From: Mycobacterium sp. 3519A | Lineage (GTDB): Bacteria > Actinomycetota > Actinomycetes > Mycobacteriales > Mycobacteriaceae | DNA length: 64,000 bases | Direction of reading: 5' to 3' | Assembly (NCBI RefSeq): GCF_900240945.1 | Contig: NZ_OESG01000013.1 | Span: 434,001-498,000 of the forward strand | In this document: one piece after another, positions 18,601-26,521 of the stretch | Position numbering within the stretch: position 1 is the first letter of the stretch | Layout: each line of letters starts with the position of its first letter | The notes under the pieces: model-generated | Database searches by the model: none | Seen by the model: only the letters and a program-made list of their open reading frames with translations | What the model was told of the DNA's origin: nothing | Translations under genes and position numbers: made by a program

Positions 18601-19420
18601 TGGGCAGCTCGAAGACGATCCTTGAATCGTTGGCGGCGCGGGCGCGGGCGATGTCGGGAGGAGTGGTCCCCGCCTCCGGTGCCTCCTCATAGATGTTCTG
18701 CGGGCCGAAGGTGACGATGAGGTGCGCGTCATCGACCACCGCCACCAGTCGCGTGCCCTGCACTGTCGGGGCGCCGATGCCCGGAATGATGAGGACCTGT
18801 CCGGGAAAGATGAGCGACGGGTTCGCGATGTTGTTGGCAACGGCGATCTCCCTGTACCGGAAGGGATTTCCGTAGAAGCGCTGCGCCAGATCCCACAAGG
18901 TGTCTCCCGCGACCACGACGTGCGTCACGGGTGCGGGAGGCGGTGGCGGACTGGGCCGCCGCGGAATGATCAGCACTGTGCCAGGGAAGATCAGACTCGG
19001 GTTCGGGATGTGGTTGGCCTCTGCGATCAACCGGTACAGCCGGCCGTCGCCGTAATAGTGGACGGCCAGATTCCATAGGTTGTCGTCCTTGACGACGGTG
19101 TGCCGGGCCAGCGGTTCAGTCGGGACTGGCCCGTCGGTGACCACCCGGCAACCGATGGCGGTGCACTGGACGTTCAACAGGTCGGCCGGGCGCAGCAGCC
19201 GGAACGCGACCGGATCCGGCGGCTTCTGTGGGTCGGGGTCCGGCCCCGGATCCGGCGGCGTGATGTCTGGAATTCGCAGCACCTGCCCGGCGAATATCCG
19301 GTCGGGGTCGGCGATGCCATTCGCCTGGGCGATGATCGGAAACTTGGTGGCATCGCCGTAGAACCGCTGCGCGATACCGGACAGAGTGTCGCCGCGTATG
19401 ACCGTATAGAAAGTGTCCAT
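15602..19420 (-). CDS. 1272-aa protein with three LysM domains and a long beta-rich C-terminus
   Basis: Start ATG 19420 follows a GGGGGAGG tract. LysM repeats lie at about residues 4-51 (FYTVIRGDTLSGIAQRFYGD), 107-153 and 167-213, separated by Pro-rich linkers; each ends in the typical FPG-x-VL-x-IP. LysM domains bind peptidoglycan or chitin-like glycans and also occur in phage-tail and injection-machine proteins. After about residue 900 comes a long stretch of alternating hydrophobic strands (GVYLRLEGEQGQLTGYFRI, ASITLELSLTYDFGSGKLIG) resembling an extended beta sheet or groove. No signal peptide, so surface display would need a non-Sec route or lysis. First gene of the left arm, 66 nt downstream of an operator-like repeat. 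Confidence 0.8.
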   Translation of the reverse strand: MDTFYTVIRGDTLSGIAQRFYGDATKFPIIAQANGIADPDRIFAGQVLRIPDITPPDPGPDPDPQKPPDPVAFRLLRPADLLNVQCTAIGCRVVTDGPVPTEPLARHTVVKDDNLWNLAVHYYGDGRLYRLIAEANHIPNPSLIFPGTVLIIPRRPSPPPPPAPVTHVVVAGDTLWDLAQRFYGNPFRYREIAVANNIANPSLIFPGQVLIIPGIGAPTVQGTRLVAVVDDAHLIVTFGPQNIYEEAPEAGTTPPDIARARAANDSRIVFELPKGTEIPFTTAGVLTALTTLGLRVAPLAVPKLEPGGQRPPEALVPPSAPRADQTAIEAPYRLVVSPDVNGGFTHAADAASAPSDSSRIELWHSRLGVRRVVDGEFVEVDENDDARRTVRAVWTRDDDDTQDADPAYGSLGPADRRAIVRQTANPKPNQEHGPDIEPEPLTVDKLFVSALGAWIDWRAGWPRFEEYLGDALSAYRHLAPMGRDAYVRVERPIYLFPFGHRATLVKLTERKIKAVDGDHAAHLFKRFFIVLRERTRSYDDRRLPFRSVSIDPVVSPDLTGIVDPPADCFVPTVGSDKYQWKITAVDWAGRQITMTTALVAVPKGFHTKALDTWNQQIAKNKSIDVGGAEVAFAKANVPGDTTARVQFLDLTGDADKFTSAPWMVKAHVTMPALAAINRGGGPVAVTYENDYVANGFVTDEPAQIFLVLDAASKLDFTGSSDRGGGFIEPNVAINAVSRTQGAVGDKGAANGIKQGVFNPDAFLGNAMPRLFGLFDLKDILVKNLPLTEAPKLVADQLDFIGSILAGYQNLATALQTARTTLDADLAAATTAGAKQRLQTLQDQCQLAIDNLAAKPVQPLIDSLAKAVTGDVSAVGNLASDLQAAAGTAKDLADSAFLPAYLRAQVERPYKALAGALDVAKSNKLLDALKNPLDNATIRYEWTPTIQGWGPTPGDDNRVFIPAEPDNALAIAVEVRIPRDGEPQSDVSAQLRNFRLQLLPGAPLMAMVFSRVGFRVATGGKPEVDVQFDKLEFLGALGFIEKLRQLIPFDGFADPPYVDISAQGATAGFELALPSVAVGVFTLENIALSADCRVPFLGEAVTVGFGFCSKEAPFRLTVMAIGGGGWVAIRLAPKGLVMLEMGLEAGASLSVDLGVASGSVSVMIGVYLRLEGEQGQLTGYFRIRGEVEVLGIASASITLELSLTYDFGSGKLIGRASLRVEIEIAFFSASVEITCERKLAGSKGDPTLLMIMPPNEGGQRMWDSYFNSFAIGA

Positions 19421-19486
19421 GGCCTCCCCCTGCCACGCCATTCCTCACCCACCGGCGAAACTACGGTCGACGGGCACCCCTGGCGT

Positions 19487-19502
19487 GAGTAGGTGACTAC
19501 TC
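19487..19502. promoter_or_regulatory. 16-bp operator-like inverted repeat, copy 1 (left arm)
   Basis: GAGTAG-GTGA-CTACTC, perfect 6+6 bp arms with a 4-nt spacer. It lies 66 nt upstream of the LysM gene start at 19420 and 23 nt before a candidate minus-strand -10 box. Confidence 0.65.
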
Positions 19503-19664
19503 GATTTCGGCGCCGGATTGTGTTCTGGCGCCTGCGCATTGACGGCACCATAGGCAGAGCAAATTTGCCGGTTCGTCACTGAAGCGCAAAATGGCGTCTT
19601 TCGGCCAGTCGGGTTAACTTCGGCAAATCGTCCAGTGGCAAGTGTTCGCTTCGATCTGATTTCG

Positions 19665-19680
19665 AGTAGTCGAGTACTCA
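19665..19680. promoter_or_regulatory. 16-bp operator-like inverted repeat, copy 2 (right arm)
   Basis: GAGTAG-TCGA-GTACTC has the same length, spacer and half-sites as copy 1 with one arm mismatch. It lies 63 nt upstream of the GTG start at 19744 and 22 nt before TACCGT, a candidate -10 box. Confidence 0.65.
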
Positions 19681-19743
19681 TGGCACGGCGCCGGTGCGGA
19701 CCTACCGTCAATACATCAATCCGGATGGGTGATAGGAACTGCA

Positions 19744-21129
19744 GTGGCATACATCGGCTGCACCATCAAACAAGTACCGCCCGACAAACTTCTCGAGTCG
19801 GCGGCAAGAGCCGTCGAAATCAACCCGGCCAACGCGCCCAACACCGGCTCGCTGCCACGAGAATTCGCGCCGTCGCCGCAGCAGCTGGCGGTGATGACCC
19901 AGAACTACTGGGGTCCGACGGGCGTTCGACTCACTGTCGGCTTCCTCGACAAGCCGTCGGCCGAACTACGACGCCGCATCGTCTCGCACATGAACGCATG
20001 GGGCTCGTGGGCGAACGTGCAGTTCACCGAGACCAACACCGACCCGCAGGTGCGGATTGATCGCATCAATACCGGCCCGGATGCCGGCTACTGGTCGAAC
20101 CTCGGCACCGACATTCTGTCCGTGCCGGCCGACGAACCGACGATGAACCTCGACAGCTTCACCATGAACACGCCGGACTCGGAGTTCTATCGCGTCGTGC
20201 GGCACGAGACCGGGCACACGCTCGGCTTTCCGCACGAGCACATGCGCAAGGCCATCATCGACCGCATTGACAAGGAGAAGGCGATCAAGTTCTTCATGCG
20301 CACCCAGGGGTGGTCGCGCCAAGAGGTGATCGACCAGGTTCTGACGCCGTTCCCGACGTCTGCTCTGAAAGCGACCGCCGCGACCGATGAGAACTCGATC
20401 ATGTGTTACGACCTTCCCGGCAGCATCATGAAGGACGGCATCGCGGTGCCGGGCGGCGCGGACATCGGCAATCTCGACGCGGCCTTCGCGGCCAAGCTCT
20501 ATCCGGGACCGGTGTCGCCGTCCGGGGTGTGGCCGAACGGCAAGGTCTACCTGTTCAAGGGCAAGAAGTATCTCAGCTACGACGTGGCGTCAGACAAGAC
20601 CGCCCCCGGATATCCGGTCGACATCGCCGGGCACTGGGACGGTTTCCCCGCCGAATTCACCAAGGGCGTCGACGCAGGCAGCATCTGGACCAACGGAAAG
20701 GCCTACTACTTCAAGGGATCTCAGTTCGTCCGCTTCGATCTGCCAAGCGAACGGGTCGACCCCGGCTACCCGAAGACGATCTCGTCGAAGTGGCCGGGAT
20801 TGTTCACCGAGGACATCGACGCGGTGGTGGTCTGGCCCGACGGGAAGGCCTACTTCTTCAAGGGTGCGGAATACATCCGGTACGACATCGCCCGCAACAA
20901 GGTCGATGCCGGGTTCCCGGCTCCGATCGCAGGTAACTGGCCGGGGATGCCCGATGAATTCGCCTCAGGCATCGACGAAGCGGTGGTGTGGAACGACGGC
21001 ACGGCCTACTTCTTCAAGGGCCCGCGATACGTCCGCTACGACATCGCGGCGGACCGTGTCGAGCCGGGCTATCCGAAGCCGATTGCCGGTAATTGGCCCG
21101 GAGTTTGGGCCGATGGCGTCGGCCGCTGA
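19744..21129 (+). CDS. Astacin-like metallopeptidase with four hemopexin repeats
   Basis: 461 aa from GTG 19744, chosen because AGGA lies about eight bases upstream. The catalytic domain has HETGHTLGFPHEHMR at residues 154-168: zinc ligands His154, His158 and His164 and catalytic Glu155, with the astacin-style HEHxR ending. The Met-turn NSIMCYD follows at about 217-223. Residues about 258-461 hold four roughly 48-residue hemopexin repeats (VYLFKGKKYLSYD, AYYFKGSQFVRFD, AYFFKGAEYIRYD, AYFFKGPRYVRYD), which should fold as a four-bladed propeller for binding a protein or ligand. No signal peptide or obvious propeptide. First gene of the right arm. Astacin plus hemopexin is an unusual pairing in bacteria. 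Confidence 0.85.
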   Translation: MAYIGCTIKQVPPDKLLESAARAVEINPANAPNTGSLPREFAPSPQQLAVMTQNYWGPTGVRLTVGFLDKPSAELRRRIVSHMNAWGSWANVQFTETNTDPQVRIDRINTGPDAGYWSNLGTDILSVPADEPTMNLDSFTMNTPDSEFYRVVRHETGHTLGFPHEHMRKAIIDRIDKEKAIKFFMRTQGWSRQEVIDQVLTPFPTSALKATAATDENSIMCYDLPGSIMKDGIAVPGGADIGNLDAAFAAKLYPGPVSPSGVWPNGKVYLFKGKKYLSYDVASDKTAPGYPVDIAGHWDGFPAEFTKGVDAGSIWTNGKAYYFKGSQFVRFDLPSERVDPGYPKTISSKWPGLFTEDIDAVVVWPDGKAYFFKGAEYIRYDIARNKVDAGFPAPIAGNWPGMPDEFASGIDEAVVWNDGTAYFFKGPRYVRYDIAADRVEPGYPKPIAGNWPGVWADGVGR

Positions 21130-21174
21130 GCGTACGCTGTAGCCACAGTGTCCAGCTAAGTGGGGGAGATGGAC

Positions 21175-23079
21175 ATGACGATCACCACGGCGGCAACCGG
21201 GGGCGCAGCCGTCACGCCCGGGAACGGTGAGACGCGCGAGAAGTCGCATCTGCCAACCACATCAGATGCTGGCTCGCTGGCGGGTCCGGCGGTGCCCGCG
21301 CCGCGGCGACGGCGCCTGCGCACCTTCGCCTTCGACCCGATGTCGACCAGGCTGTCCGGGCGATACCTCACCATCAGCGTGCCGTACGAGACGATTCTCC
21401 GGAAAGGCCCGCAGGGCAAGCTGCTGCGCGTCGTCGACTACGACCCGGTGCACAAAACCTGGTATGCCCTCGTCGATCTCGACGATGCGTTCATCCTCGC
21501 CCAAGACGGCCTGCAGCCGTCGGAGGGGGATCCGCGGTCACACCAACAGATCGTCTACGCCGTCGCGTCCAGCGTCATCGAACGGTTCGAGCGCTACCTC
21601 GGCAGAAGGTTCCGATGGCGGGGACAGAGCAAGCTGTCCCTGGTGCCGCACGCCTTCGAGGGACGCAACGCGTACTTCGACCCGAAGCGCAAGGCCGTCC
21701 TGTTCGGCTACTACCGCGCCGACGCCAACGACCCGGGGGCGAATCTGCCCGGGCAGGTCATCTTCACCTGCCTGTCATCGGACATCATCGCCCACGAAGT
21801 CACCCATGCGATAGTGCACCGGCTGCGCCCGTACTTCGCCGAGGCGACCAACCCTGACGTCTTCGCATGGCACGAGGCCTTCGCCGATCTGATCGCGCTG
21901 TTTCAGCACTTCGCCTACCGGGAGGTCGTCCTCGAAGCGATCGCGTCGACGTCGGGCAGCCTCGAAAAGGGCAGGGCCCTCTTCGATCTGGCATCTGAGT
22001 TCGGCCAGTCGACGGGTCGCGGCGCGGCGCTACGATCCGCCATCAACCCCGACGTGCCCGCCGGCCAACTCCGGACGCCGGACCACTTCAACAACGCGAC
22101 CGAACCACACGAGCGCGGTGCGATCTTCGTCGGTGCGGTGTTCGACGCGTTCCTCGATCGCTACCAGGCCTCGGTCGCCGACCTGCTCCGCATCGCCACG
22201 AACGGCACCGGTGTACTCCCCGAGGGAGCGCTGCACCCGGACCTTGTCGCACGGGTCACCACCGAGGCGATCCGCACCGCCGACCGCTATCTCGCGATGG
22301 TGGTCCGGGCGTTCGACTACCTGCCCCCTGTCGATGTCACGTTCGGCGACGTGATTCGCGCGATCGCGACGGCGGATCACGCGCTGTATCCGACCGACAC
22401 ACTGCACTTGCGGGGCAACCTGATCGAGGCCTTGCGGCGCCGCGGCATCTACCCGGAACGCGTCGACTCGCTGACCGACAGCTCGTTGTGCTGGCCGGGT
22501 GGTAACGGCTTGAACCTGCGCGACGGCAAACCCGAGGTACCGCTGGAGACGCTCGTGATGGAGGCGTCGATGAACCTCGACACGGACGCCAATTACGGTG
22601 TCGTGGAACCGAAAGCGGTCTACCGACAGTTGACCAAGTGGGCGCACAACCACGCGGTGCGGATCGGGCTGGAACCCAACCACACGATCGCGGTCGCCAG
22701 CCTGCACGTCGCCTACCGGCAGGCCGAGGACGCGCAACCGCGCCCCGAGATCGTCGTCCAGTTCACCCAACGACGGAAGGACCTCGAGGAGATCGAGCAG
22801 CCCTACTTACCGGACGAGGCGCGGACCCCGTTGCGCGCAGGCACGACCCTGATCGCACGCGTCAACGGCGAAGTGCAGCACATCATCTCCAAGCCGCTGC
22901 CGTTGAAGAACCCGGGCACGGACGAGGACTCGCGCTACGTCAACATGTTCGGCGAGGACCGTCTGGAGAAGATCAGAAACTACTTCGGTGAGGTCTCGGA
23001 GGCTGATCCGTTGACCGCCTGGACCGACGAGCCTGCCGCACACCGGCTCACCTTCGCCAACCTGCATTCGAATTGTTAG
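21175..23079 (+). CDS. Gluzincin-like zinc metallopeptidase, 634 aa
   Basis: Start ATG 21175 is preceded by GGGGGAG at six bases; ATG 21169 sits too close to it. Seen: HEVTH at about residues 207-211 and WHEAFAD at about 232-238, the HExxH plus downstream acidic helix layout of gluzincins. It is a paralogue of the partial gene at 1-849, sharing the VPHAFE and HEAFAD blocks. After the catalytic core, a C-terminal part of about 300 aa (ADHALYPTDTLHLRGNLIEA and onward) has no recognised domain. No signal peptide. It lies 45 nt after the astacin-like gene and 11 nt before the first MBL gene, so it belongs to the right-arm operon. Substrate unknown. Confidence 0.8.
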   Translation: MTITTAATGGAAVTPGNGETREKSHLPTTSDAGSLAGPAVPAPRRRRLRTFAFDPMSTRLSGRYLTISVPYETILRKGPQGKLLRVVDYDPVHKTWYALVDLDDAFILAQDGLQPSEGDPRSHQQIVYAVASSVIERFERYLGRRFRWRGQSKLSLVPHAFEGRNAYFDPKRKAVLFGYYRADANDPGANLPGQVIFTCLSSDIIAHEVTHAIVHRLRPYFAEATNPDVFAWHEAFADLIALFQHFAYREVVLEAIASTSGSLEKGRALFDLASEFGQSTGRGAALRSAINPDVPAGQLRTPDHFNNATEPHERGAIFVGAVFDAFLDRYQASVADLLRIATNGTGVLPEGALHPDLVARVTTEAIRTADRYLAMVVRAFDYLPPVDVTFGDVIRAIATADHALYPTDTLHLRGNLIEALRRRGIYPERVDSLTDSSLCWPGGNGLNLRDGKPEVPLETLVMEASMNLDTDANYGVVEPKAVYRQLTKWAHNHAVRIGLEPNHTIAVASLHVAYRQAEDAQPRPEIVVQFTQRRKDLEEIEQPYLPDEARTPLRAGTTLIARVNGEVQHIISKPLPLKNPGTDEDSRYVNMFGEDRLEKIRNYFGEVSEADPLTAWTDEPAAHRLTFANLHSNC

Positions 23080-23090
23080 GCGGATCCGCG

Positions 23091-24431
23091 ATGACTACCA
23101 CAACCGAGACCGCCACCGGAACCGTCGAGGTGCGGATGTACAACGTCGGATTCGGCGACGCATTCCGGATCACCGTGAAACGCAATGGCGAGACGTGGCG
23201 GATGCTCGTCGACTGCGGTGTGCATTCGCACGGCGCCGCCCGGCCGCTGAAGGAGTCTGTGAAGAACATCATCGATGACCTGAAAGCGGACTGCGGCGGT
23301 GCAGCGCACCTCGACGTCGTGGTGGCCACCCATCACCACCGCGACCACATCCGCGGGTTCGCAGAAGACGATTGGGCCGAGGTGGAGGTCGACGAGGTCT
23401 GGCTGCCGTTCGTCGAGGACGAAGACGACGACGACGCCAAGAGCCTGCGGGAAGCGCAGCGGCGGACCGCGCTGAAGTTGGCGATGCTGATCGGCGAACG
23501 CCAGCAGAAGCTGGGCGCCGAAGGAGCCAAGGCGAATTCGTCGCTGGCACAGGCCATGGCGATGGCGCAGAACTCGCGGGGCAACGCCAGGGCCACCAAC
23601 CGTCTGCTGGGACGCGGGCTTGGCTTCGCCAACCCCGAGCATGCTGTGCGGTACCTGCCGGACATCGACCCGGCGGAGAACACGGTCCGATTCGACGGCT
23701 GCGGCGTCGTCGCGCACATTCTGGGCCCACCTCGCGATGCCGCGATGCTCAAGAAGATGGACCCGCCGAGGAACGCCGGATGGCTCACGCTCAACCTCGA
23801 CGACGTCGTGGACGTTGAAGCCGACGCAGAAGCCGACGATGACGAGCCGCCCAAGGCCACCGAGCCGATGACCGAGGACGGCATGCGCCTGTTCAACAAG
23901 ATGTATGTGGTCGCCGACACGCAGGTGCCGCGCGAACTGCGTGACGCGCGGGCCAAGCTCGACCTCGACGGGTTGAGCAACGATATGGGCCTGCTGGCGG
24001 CGGCCTCGGTGCTCGAACAATCGGTCAACAACACCAGCCTGTTCTTCGTGCTCGAGGTCGGCGGGGTGCGCCTACTTTTCCCCGGTGACGCCCAGTACGG
24101 CGCGTGGGAATCGGTCCGTGACGATCCCCAGGCGTTGGAGCTGATCAGCAGTGTCGACTTCTACAAGATGGGCCACCACGGGTCGCACAACGCGACGCCG
24201 ATGTCGTTCATCGAAAACCAGTGGAACAACAGGCCTGGCGACGTGATGGTCCCGTGGGGTCTGGTCAAGCTGTGGAAGGACTCCATTCCGTATCAGCCGC
24301 TGATGGACGCGCTCACCACTGAACATCATCGGGTGATCAAGCCGAACAAGGACACCGTCGGCGAGAACCCGGTCAGTGAGCTTGTCGAGACGGAGTGGTG
24401 GTCGCAGCTGACCTTCAAGGTGGATCAGTGA
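23091..24431 (+). CDS. ComEC/Rec2-like metallo-beta-lactamase fold protein
   Basis: 446 aa from ATG 23091. The MBL zinc motif reads THHHRDH (residues 80-86, H-x-H-x-D-H form). A second ligand region FPGDAQYG and a late FYKMGHHGSHN follow, the signature of the soluble MBL domain of ComEC-like hydrolases. There are no membrane helices, so it is a stand-alone hydrolase, not a DNA channel. An acidic linker (about residues 245-260) interrupts the fold. Relatives cleave phosphodiester or other ester bonds; the substrate here is unknown. Its stop overlaps the GTG start of the caspase-like gene (GTGA). Confidence 0.8.
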   Translation: MTTTTETATGTVEVRMYNVGFGDAFRITVKRNGETWRMLVDCGVHSHGAARPLKESVKNIIDDLKADCGGAAHLDVVVATHHHRDHIRGFAEDDWAEVEVDEVWLPFVEDEDDDDAKSLREAQRRTALKLAMLIGERQQKLGAEGAKANSSLAQAMAMAQNSRGNARATNRLLGRGLGFANPEHAVRYLPDIDPAENTVRFDGCGVVAHILGPPRDAAMLKKMDPPRNAGWLTLNLDDVVDVEADAEADDDEPPKATEPMTEDGMRLFNKMYVVADTQVPRELRDARAKLDLDGLSNDMGLLAAASVLEQSVNNTSLFFVLEVGGVRLLFPGDAQYGAWESVRDDPQALELISSVDFYKMGHHGSHNATPMSFIENQWNNRPGDVMVPWGLVKLWKDSIPYQPLMDALTTEHHRVIKPNKDTVGENPVSELVETEWWSQLTFKVDQ

Positions 24432-26521
24432 GCGATCTGTTCCAACCGGCGGGAAACGCCGACCCCGCCTATCACGCGCTGATCATCGGCGTCAGCCGCT
24501 ATCCCCATTTATCCGGCGGCACAGGCCCTTTGACCGACGAACCGCTGGCGGCAGGGCTGCCGCAGTTGCGAGCGGCGGCCACCTCTGCCGTGCGGGTGGC
24601 CGCGTGGATCCGTGACAACCTCGAACACCCCACCGCCAGCAAGGGCTCGATCCGGCTACTGGTCTCGCCCTCCGACACCGAGGTGCCGCTGCCGCACGGC
24701 ATCACTGCACCGCCGGCGACATACGAGAACGTAAGTGCGGCAATCACTGCGTGGCGCAGGGATGTCCGCGCCAACGCAGACAACCTGGCAATCCTGTACA
24801 TCGCCGGTCACGGCATGCAGACCGGCTTCGGCGGTGGGATCCTGCTGCTGGAAGACTTCGGCGCGCCCAACGCGCCGACACCGTTGCATGCCGCCATCGA
24901 CGTTGAATCGGTTCGACGGGGGATCGTCGGCGACCCGAACCGACCGGCCACCGCGACACCCAAGCTCCAGTTCTACTTCTACGACGCATGCCGAATCAAT
25001 CCTGAGGCCACGGCGGGCTACGAGACACTTTCCGCGGGCATCAGATTGGACGGTCCGCGCGGGGCCGAAGCCGAGGCGTCATGGGTCTGTTTCGGTGCGC
25101 GGCCGAAAGAATATGCGTTCGCCGACCCCGCGCGCCGAGTCACGCTGTACTCGCAGGCATTGATCGAGTGCCTGGAAAGCCGAGCGCCCGCCGAGGTCGA
25201 CGGGCGCACTGTGCAATTCAATGAACTCACCTCCACGTTGCGGCGGGTGGTCAAAGACCTCGGCAGGCAGTACGGCGAGGAGCAGCGGTCCACAGTCGGG
25301 GGCGACGGCGATCTCGACGTGGCGGTTCATCGTCGTCCGGAAGTTGCCGCGGGTGCCGGCATGCCCATACCCGCCTGGGCTCCCACCTTCGATGTTGATT
25401 CACCACTAGGCCAACTGCGGTTCGTCCGCATCTCGGTACATCCGCAGCGGCCGGTGTCGGTACGACTGGCGGGCAACATTCTAGCCAGCGAGACTCGAAT
25501 GCTCACCGACAAGCCACTCGAATTGGCGGTGGGCAACTACGAGGCCGTCGTGCCGCTGCCGTGGGGCGGAGAACACGTCCACGGATTTGTGGTGACACCG
25601 GGAGACAGTGAACTCGTCATCGATGTCAAAGTGCCGTCGGACCTGCCGACTGCGCCGCCGGAAGTCGGTCTGGTGCCCATGCCTTGGTACATCAGGTTCT
25701 TTCGATGGGCAGACGGCGCATTCCGTCTGCACGAATCTCCACCGCCACTGCAGTCGTACACCCAGTCTGCCGGCGGGAACGACCTGCACAGGCTGACGAT
25801 CCGTGACCTGTGGACCGCACCGGTGCTCTTCCAGATCGAGTCGGACGTCGGGCAGCAGTCGCCGATAGTGGCCCTCCCGATCGGCGGCGGACACGCGCCC
25901 TGCGAGGTGTACGTCGGCGTCGGATTCGACAAGGTGACCGCGATTGCCCGTCCAGGCGATGAGGAAGTGAACACCATTGCGGGTTACCTGAATTCGGGCC
26001 GCGCGGACCGGGCGGTGATGAGCATGGCCACCACCGCCGAGGAGATGCTGCGAGAGAAGATGGCAGACCCCATCGGCGCGATCATCGGCGGCTACGCGCT
26101 GCTGAAGCTGCACGAATTGGACCGCATGCACAACTGGCCGAACAATCTCGCCGAGATATTCAACCTGTTGCCGGACGGCCCGGTGATCGCCGGTGTCCTC
26201 GCCGCGCGCCGCGGCGACGACGAGGCGGCCGCCGGCTGGTTCAGAACGGCAACCAGGCGCGGCATTCCGATCTTCTCGGAGGGTTTGTCGCTGCTTGCCG
26301 CCGAGAGCAATGCACTGATGCAGTCACAGCGCGGCGATGCCCTCGACATCGCCGAGGTTGCCCGGACCGCGGCGGCTCTCGCGCCGTTGGCCGACTTCTC
26401 CGCACTCTGCACCACGCTGCACGTGCATGAGCACCTGATGGCTGATGTTCCGCCGAACGCCGGCTGGAAGCAGGTCGGGCCGCCGCGCGGCGATTCCGAC
26501 AGAGGATGGGTGGATCGATGA
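24428..26521 (+). CDS. Caspase-like (peptidase C14 family) protease, 697 aa
   Basis: GTG start at 24428 overlaps the upstream stop. The N-terminal caspase-hemoglobinase fold runs from YHALIIGVSRYPHL; the catalytic His is in LYIAGHGMQ (His128) and the catalytic Cys in FYFYDACRINP (Cys188). About residues 300-480 look beta-rich. The C-terminal 200 residues look helical and repeat-like (GVLAARRGDDEAAAGWFRTA), resembling tetratricopeptide-type helices. Bacterial caspase-like proteases often act as effectors in stress, defence or cell-death pathways; that role here is inference. It is sandwiched between two ComEC-like MBL genes with overlaps on both sides (GTGA, ATGA), implying fixed stoichiometry. 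Confidence 0.85.
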   Translation: MSDLFQPAGNADPAYHALIIGVSRYPHLSGGTGPLTDEPLAAGLPQLRAAATSAVRVAAWIRDNLEHPTASKGSIRLLVSPSDTEVPLPHGITAPPATYENVSAAITAWRRDVRANADNLAILYIAGHGMQTGFGGGILLLEDFGAPNAPTPLHAAIDVESVRRGIVGDPNRPATATPKLQFYFYDACRINPEATAGYETLSAGIRLDGPRGAEAEASWVCFGARPKEYAFADPARRVTLYSQALIECLESRAPAEVDGRTVQFNELTSTLRRVVKDLGRQYGEEQRSTVGGDGDLDVAVHRRPEVAAGAGMPIPAWAPTFDVDSPLGQLRFVRISVHPQRPVSVRLAGNILASETRMLTDKPLELAVGNYEAVVPLPWGGEHVHGFVVTPGDSELVIDVKVPSDLPTAPPEVGLVPMPWYIRFFRWADGAFRLHESPPPLQSYTQSAGGNDLHRLTIRDLWTAPVLFQIESDVGQQSPIVALPIGGGHAPCEVYVGVGFDKVTAIARPGDEEVNTIAGYLNSGRADRAVMSMATTAEEMLREKMADPIGAIIGGYALLKLHELDRMHNWPNNLAEIFNLLPDGPVIAGVLAARRGDDEAAAGWFRTATRRGIPIFSEGLSLLAAESNALMQSQRGDALDIAEVARTAAALAPLADFSALCTTLHVHEHLMADVPPNAGWKQVGPPRGDSDRGWVDR

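Larger units (their letters stand above)
19421..19743. promoter_or_regulatory. Divergent promoter region of the protease cassette
   Basis: This 323-bp non-coding stretch separates the left-arm LysM gene from the right-arm astacin-like gene. It holds two copies of a 16-bp inverted repeat (19487-19502 and 19665-19680). Plausible -10 boxes are TAGTTT on the minus strand (19463 to 19458) and TACCGT on the plus strand (19703-19708). The gap from repeat to -10 box is 23 and 22 nt respectively, which would centre each repeat near -42 of its start site, the classic position for a class II activator. Confidence 0.6.

Noticed and set aside
10134..19420. Idea that the left arm is a contractile injection system (tail/baseplate cluster)
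   Set aside because: LysM proteins occur in such machines, but no sheath, tube, spike or AAA+ gene is seen anywhere in the window.
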